The translations under genes and the position numbers were made by a program. This document shows positions 42,193 to 45,783 of a DNA stretch of 45,783 nt, piece by piece. How positions within the stretch are numbered: position 1 is the first letter of the stretch; every line of letters starts with the position of its first letter. Origin of the DNA: Oscillibacter sp. (GTDB taxonomy: Bacteria; Bacillota; Clostridia; Oscillospirales; Oscillospiraceae); contig JAFXQD010000010.1 of assembly GCA_017527365.1 (NCBI GenBank), positions 1-45,783 of the forward strand. Direction: 5' to 3'. The notes beneath the pieces were generated by a model that saw only the letters and a program-made list of their open reading frames with translations, made no database searches and was not told the origin of the DNA.

Positions 42193-44184
42193 TTACTCGT
42201 CGCGCTCCATTTTCCCGGCAATACGGCGGGGGCGGCGGAGGCTGGGGTCAGTCTTGCGCTTTTTGCGGAGCTTTCCCACGCCGCGCAGGAACACCGCGCC
42301 GAACGGCGGGATTTTAATGCTTACGGAAGTTTCCTTGCCGTGCGCGGGGATTTCCTCCACGGCGACGGGCTCCTTGTCGTAGAAACCGCCGCCGCCGTAC
42401 TCCGGCAGGTCGGTCGTGAACGCGGGCGCGAACTGGCGGTTGTCGGGGACGCCCACGCGGTAGCCGTCGTAGCTGTTGGGGGAGAAGTTGACCGCGCAGA
42501 GCAGGTTATGCCCCTGCTTGTCTTTCCGCAGGAAGATGACGACGTTGTTCTGGTTGTCGTCGGGCACAAGCCACTCGAAGCCCGTCCAGTCGAAATCGAC
42601 TTCCCAAAGCTCCTTTGTCTTGCGGTAGAACGCGTTCGCGTCCTTGAAGAACTGGTGCAACTGCTGATTCGGCTTGTTCTGGAGCAAGTACCAGTCCAAT
42701 TCCTGATTGGAGTGCCATTCGTTCCACTGCCCGATTTCCGCGCCCATGAAGAGCAGTTTCTTTCCGGGGTGCGCCAGCAGGTAGGCGTAGAATCCGCGGG
42801 TGCAACGCAACTGGTTTTCGTAGTCGCCGGGCATTTTGCCGACAATCGAGCCTTTCATGTGCACGACTTCATCATGGGAAATCGGCAGGACGTAGTTTTC
42901 CGAGAAGGCGTACATGAAGGAGAACGTGATGTCCTTGTGGTTGTCCTTGCGGAACCACGGGTCGAGCTTGAGGTAGTGGCACATGTCGTTCATCCAGCCC
43001 ATGTTCCACTTGAGGTTGAAGCCCAGCGCCTCGTTGTTCTCGTCGCCGTCCACGGGCGGATGTGTCACGTTCGGCCAAGCCGTGGACTCCTCCGCAATCA
43101 TGAGCGCGGCGGGGTTGCGGTCAAAGACCACCTTGTTCAAGTTCTGCAGGAACTTAATCGCTTCCAGATTGTGGTTCCCGCCGTACTTGTTGGGCGTCCA
43201 CGCGCCGCCTTGGCGGTCGTAGTCGAGGTAGAGCATGGAGGCGACGGCGTCCACGCGCAAGCCGTCCACGTGGTACTCTTCCAGCCAGTAGCGGGCGGAG
43301 GAGTACAGGAAACTGCACACTTCCGGGCGCCCGTAGTCAAAGACGCGGGTGCCCCAGCTCGCGTGCTCCCATTTGTTGGGGTCGGTGTACTCGTAGCAGG
43401 GCGTCCCGTCGAACTCATAGAGCCCTTGCGCGTCCTTGCAGAAGTGGGAGGGGACCCAGTCCAGAATGACGGTAATGCCGTTTTCGTGCATATGGTTTAC
43501 AAACCACATGAAGTCTTTCGGCGTTCCGTAGCGGGAAGTGGGGGCGAAGTATCCGGTGCACTGGTAGCCCCAAGAATCGTCGAGGGGGTGTTCCGTGACG
43601 GGGAGAAGCTCAATGGCGGTGTAGCCCATTTCCCGGACGTATGCCGCCAACTGCTTGCCGAGGTCGCGGTAGTCGATGAAGTCGCCGTTCTCGCGCAGAC
43701 GCCAAGAGCCCAAATGAACCTCGTAGATGTTCAGCGGGGACTCGTAGACGGGCTGTTTTTGGCGGCGGGCGCGGAACGCGCCGTCAGACCAAGGAAAGCC
43801 GGTGATGTCGTAGAGCTTGCTTGCGGTGGCGGGGCGGGTTTCGGTATGGAAGCCGTAAGGGTCGGCTTTGAGCCGCACTTCCCCGTCTTTGCCCCGGACG
43901 GCGAGTTTATAGGTGTCGTATTCCCGAAGGCCGGGGACGAAGCCCTCCCAAAGCTCCCCGTTGCGTTTGAGGGGGTTGGCGGTTTCGTCCCAGTCGTTGA
44001 ACTCTCCGACGACGGACACGCCTTGGGCGCGGGGCGCCCACGTGCGGAAGCGCCAGCCCTTGGCGCCGTTGCGCGTTTCGGGATGGGCGCCGAAGTAGCG
44101 CCAGCCGTCCGTCAGAATGCCCTCGTGGAAACGCTGTTGCTCGTTCTTCTTAGGCGCCGCGGCGTTCGGCACAGTGTTTTCCAT
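42193..44184 (-). CDS. glgB: 1,4-alpha-glucan branching enzyme
   Basis: 663 residues, GH13 family, forming alpha-1,6 branches in glycogen. An N-terminal CBM48-like domain (~25-120; AKGWRFRTWAPRAQGVSVVGEFNDW) precedes the catalytic barrel. Predicted catalytic residues are the nucleophile Asp312 (VDGLRVDAVASML), the acid/base Glu365 (LMIAEESTAW) and the stabiliser Asp438 (PISHDEVVH). The C-terminal all-beta domain ends at PPFGAVFLRG; a further ~28 residues form a basic tail (VGKLRKKRKTDPSLRRPRRI). ATG with AGGAGAGGAG upstream. First gene of the glycogen operon, behind a strong promoter and a structured leader. Confidence 0.98.
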   Translation of the reverse strand: MENTVPNAAAPKKNEQQRFHEGILTDGWRYFGAHPETRNGAKGWRFRTWAPRAQGVSVVGEFNDWDETANPLKRNGELWEGFVPGLREYDTYKLAVRGKDGEVRLKADPYGFHTETRPATASKLYDITGFPWSDGAFRARRQKQPVYESPLNIYEVHLGSWRLRENGDFIDYRDLGKQLAAYVREMGYTAIELLPVTEHPLDDSWGYQCTGYFAPTSRYGTPKDFMWFVNHMHENGITVILDWVPSHFCKDAQGLYEFDGTPCYEYTDPNKWEHASWGTRVFDYGRPEVCSFLYSSARYWLEEYHVDGLRVDAVASMLYLDYDRQGGAWTPNKYGGNHNLEAIKFLQNLNKVVFDRNPAALMIAEESTAWPNVTHPPVDGDENNEALGFNLKWNMGWMNDMCHYLKLDPWFRKDNHKDITFSFMYAFSENYVLPISHDEVVHMKGSIVGKMPGDYENQLRCTRGFYAYLLAHPGKKLLFMGAEIGQWNEWHSNQELDWYLLQNKPNQQLHQFFKDANAFYRKTKELWEVDFDWTGFEWLVPDDNQNNVVIFLRKDKQGHNLLCAVNFSPNSYDGYRVGVPDNRQFAPAFTTDLPEYGGGGFYDKEPVAVEEIPAHGKETSVSIKIPPFGAVFLRGVGKLRKKRKTDPSLRRPRRIAGKMERDE

Positions 44185-44205
44185 ACAGTTGCTCCTCTCC
44201 TTCCA

Positions 44206-44283
44206 AAATGCGCGGGGCCGCCCGCGGGGACGTTTGCCGCGCCGGAAAGCGCGGCTTTCCCCGCCCGCTCCGCGTGGGCGGGG
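44206..44283 (-). promoter_or_regulatory. Structured GC-rich 5' leader of the glycogen operon
   Basis: Downstream of the predicted start (~44294), the leader can form CCCCGCCC/GGGCGGGG (44259-44266 with 44276-44283) and GCCGCGC/GCGCGGC (44236-44242 with 44249-44255), with further C/G-rich sequence to 44206. No known riboswitch was recognised. Confidence 0.5.
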
Positions 44284-44300
44284 TTCGCAAAAACTATTCT

Positions 44301-44330
44301 ATTATAGCCTATTTCCCCGCAAGCCGTCAA
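44301..44330 (-). promoter_or_regulatory. Main promoter of the glycogen operon
   Basis: Minus strand: TTGACG (44325-44330), 18-base spacer, consensus TATAAT (44301-44306). About 110 bases before the glgB start. Confidence 0.85.
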
Positions 44331-44376
44331 GCGGAGTTCTTGTCGAAAACAAACAAGAAATTTGTTAATTTTCCAT

Positions 44377-44402
44377 AAAAAAGAAGCGGATTGCAACTCC
44401 GC
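44377..44402 (-). terminator. Terminator of the glutamine amidotransferase transcript
   Basis: Minus strand: GCGGA, 7-base loop, TCCGC (44386-44402), followed by TTCTTTTTT. The stem is short but the T run is good. It lies between the duplicated gene tail and the glycogen promoter. Confidence 0.6.
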
Positions 44403-44468
44403 CCCCGCCGCGCCGGGAAAGCCGCCGCAAGAATTTGCGCCGCGCCCCCGCGCAAGCCTCCCGGCGCG

Positions 44469-44670
44469 TCACGCGCCGCATAAGCCGGGAAACGCCCGGA
44501 ACAGGCGTTCCCCCGCCGGATTGTCAAGGCGTTCCGGGCGCCGCTGCGCACCCCATACGGGCGGGCACGTCACGCGCCGCATAAGCCGAGAAACGCCCGG
44601 AACAGGCGTTCCCCCGCCGGATTGTCAAGGCGTTCCGGGTGCCACTGCACACCCCATACGGGCAGGCGCG
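44469..44670. repeat. 101-bp tandem duplication covering the 3' end of the amidotransferase gene
   Basis: Units 44469-44569 and 44570-44670 match at 95 of 101 positions by eye. The right-hand unit is the true 3' end of the gene (last ~33 codons and stop); the left-hand unit is an extra, untranslated copy just beyond the stop. All six differences are transitions. Confidence 0.9.
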
Positions 44671-45169
44671 TGTGCCGTATGGCTTCAATTACGCCGTCGG
44701 GCACCCACTGCTCCGCCCGCAACCCGGCGCCCAGCCTATCAACCGCCTGATGATGGGCGCTGTTCACGGCGTCCGCCGCGACGAACGCCCCCGGCGCCGT
44801 CCGCACGGGGTGCATACGGTCAACGCCGTTGATTTGTTCGTGTCCGGGGATGTCCTGCAAGAGCGTCCCGCCGAAAAAGACGTTGACGCTCTGCATACCC
44901 CGGCAGATTCCGAGCACGGGCTTTTTCAAAGCCGCGAAGCGTTCCAGCAAATCCAGTTCGAGCGCGTCGCGGGCGGGGTCGAGATTACGCGACGCCGCGT
45001 TTTCCTGTCCGTAGCGCCAAGGCTCCATGTCGCCGCCGCCCGGAAGCAACAGCGCCGCGCAATCCTCCGGGACGCCCTCGCAACGCGGGCGCCCTCCGGC
45101 GCGTTCGACCGCCCGCCAGTAGTTCGGGAACCGCGCCCTGTCTCCGATTATCCATACCGCGGGAACCAT
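44570..45169 (-). CDS. Class I glutamine amidotransferase-like hydrolase (peptidase C26, PuuD type)
   Basis: 199 residues. The family hydrolyses gamma-glutamyl bonds, for example gamma-glutamyl-GABA in putrescine breakdown. The catalytic triad is visible: Cys89 in VLGICRGMQS, His177 and Glu179 in GVQWHPE. Also seen are LLPGGGDMEPWRYGQ, the C26-typical DPARDALELDLLERF and GGTLLQDIPG. It is shorter than usual (about 240-255), mainly through a compact N-terminus. No putrescine pathway genes adjoin it, so the substrate is uncertain. ATG with GGGGTGGGG upstream. It probably shares a transcript with the small gene and leuB upstream. Its last 101 bases are duplicated in tandem just beyond the stop. 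Confidence 0.85.
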   Translation of the reverse strand: MVPAVWIIGDRARFPNYWRAVERAGGRPRCEGVPEDCAALLLPGGGDMEPWRYGQENAASRNLDPARDALELDLLERFAALKKPVLGICRGMQSVNVFFGGTLLQDIPGHEQINGVDRMHPVRTAPGAFVAADAVNSAHHQAVDRLGAGLRAEQWVPDGVIEAIRHTRLPVWGVQWHPERLDNPAGERLFRAFLGLCGA

Positions 45170-45202
45170 AGCCCCACCCCTTTCCGCCCGCAGTTTACGC
45201 CG

Positions 45203-45595
45203 TCAGGCGCGGAGAAAGACCGCTTTGAAAATGTCAAGCAGTTTCCCGCCGTACTGCCCGAACAGGGCGGTCATGGCGGCGAGTTTCGCCTTGTCGTCGA
45301 TAAGCGGCTTGAGCGCGTCCCAGACTTGGTTGCCCGATTCCTGCGAGTCCGCGTCCAGCGGCTTGAGGCTCTGCAACAACGCCCCCATTACCCCCTGTAC
45401 GGTCGCGGGAAGCCCGCCCTCTTTGGAAAACGCCTCCAAGAGCGTCTTTAACGAAGCGAGCTGTTGCAAGTCGGGGATTTCGATACCCCGCACGGCTTTC
45501 GCCACCGCCTCAAAATCGGCTTTGCGCCTCGCGTCGCCGCCGTCGGATGTCGCGGCGCTGAGAATGGAAGCGGCGATGTTTCCAAGATTGTTCAT
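45203..45595 (-). CDS. Small alpha-helical protein of unknown function
   Basis: 130 residues; ATG with GCAGGAGGG upstream. I do not recognise the family. It has no signal peptide, membrane helix or cysteine and is predicted to be helical throughout, with a heptad-like middle (IPDLQQLASLKTLLEAFSKEGGLPATVQGVMGALLQSLKPL) and an amphipathic C-terminus (LFGQYGGKLLDIFKAVFLRA). It lies 44 bases after leuB and 33 before the amidotransferase, so it is probably in their transcript. The proper ribosome binding site and tight spacing support a real gene. Confidence 0.7.
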   Translation of the reverse strand: MNNLGNIAASILSAATSDGGDARRKADFEAVAKAVRGIEIPDLQQLASLKTLLEAFSKEGGLPATVQGVMGALLQSLKPLDADSQESGNQVWDALKPLIDDKAKLAAMTALFGQYGGKLLDIFKAVFLRA

Positions 45596-45639
45596 ACGCG
45601 TCCCTCCTGCAATGCGCGCCGCAGGGCGGCGCGATTCTT

Positions 45640-45783
45640 TCAGATAGCCTCGCGGATGCGGCGCCCCATTTCCTTACAGCCTATGACCGCCTCGCCGCGC
45701 TTGGCGATGTCCCCGCAACGGCAACCCGCCTTCAAGACCGCGTCCACGGCGTTTTCGATTGCGTCCGCCTCCGCCGACAGCCC
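45640..45783 (-). CDS. leuB: 3-isopropylmalate dehydrogenase, C-terminal end (runs off the window)
   Basis: The last 48 codons of a leftward gene, read directly from the sequence. The segment EADAIENAVDAVLKAG, then RCGDIAKRGEAVIGCKEMGRRI and the stop at 45640-45642, matches the C-terminus of LeuB (leucine biosynthesis, third step), where AIE-x-AV, TGDI-like and EMG-x-x-I elements are conserved. Related isocitrate or tartrate dehydrogenases share this fold, so the name is not certain from the tail alone. Confidence 0.75.
   Translation of the reverse strand, partial: GLSAEADAIENAVDAVLKAGCRCGDIAKRGEAVIGCKEMGRRIREAI

Overview
The window is GC-rich (roughly 60% by eye) and gene-dense. It looks like a chromosomal piece of a motile, Gram-positive-type Clostridia, perhaps near Oscillospiraceae/Ruminococcaceae; this placement is inference. 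Supporting signs are strong GGAGG ribosome binding sites, SLH-domain surface proteins, a CheA kinase with a flagellar-sigma-like promoter, FliK-like and FlhB-like genes next to each other as in Bacillus ylqG-ylqH, a paired GlgC/GlgD ADP-glucose pyrophosphorylase, a ThiI without rhodanese domain and a long-form HPF. No tRNA, rRNA, insertion sequence, prophage or CRISPR array was seen.

Region 1 (1-16.7 kb), motility and cell surface: the 5' part of cheA reads leftward out of the window. Divergent from it, a rightward gene string encodes a FliK-like protein, a small FlhB-C-terminus-like protein, a PilZ c-di-GMP receptor and three very large exported proteins. The first and third of these carry SLH anchoring domains; the second is a paralogue of the first that lacks them. 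The string ends at a strong bidirectional terminator shared with prfC.

Region 2 (16.7-30.6 kb), mixed housekeeping and transport: prfC (leftward), a membrane EAL-type c-di-GMP phosphodiesterase (rightward), a leftward five-gene peptide/nickel-type ABC transporter operon (ATPase, binding protein, two permeases, ATPase), an intracellular GH32 beta-fructosidase, a small XRE regulator, a DEAD-box helicase and a histidine-kinase-like ATPase without an obvious phosphoacceptor histidine.

Region 3 (30.8-35.3 kb): hpf (leftward), then thiI, cinA and a solitary sugar-binding lipoprotein (rightward). The lipoprotein gene is preceded by a promoter and a perfect 16-bp palindrome that looks like a LacI-family operator.

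Region 4 (35.3-45.8 kb), glycogen metabolism: glgB-glgC-glgD-glgA-glgP, all leftward, enough for glycogen synthesis, branching and phosphorolysis. There is one strong promoter with a structured leader before glgB and a second before glgA, whose -35 box lies in the tail of a hairpin repeat. Upstream are a class I glutamine amidotransferase gene with a 101-bp tandem copy of its 3' end, an unrecognised small gene and the 3' end of leuB.

Many long open frames lie antisense to real genes, a by-product of GC-rich codon use; they were not annotated. Several start sites were moved inward from the longest open frame to match a ribosome binding site, and each case is stated.
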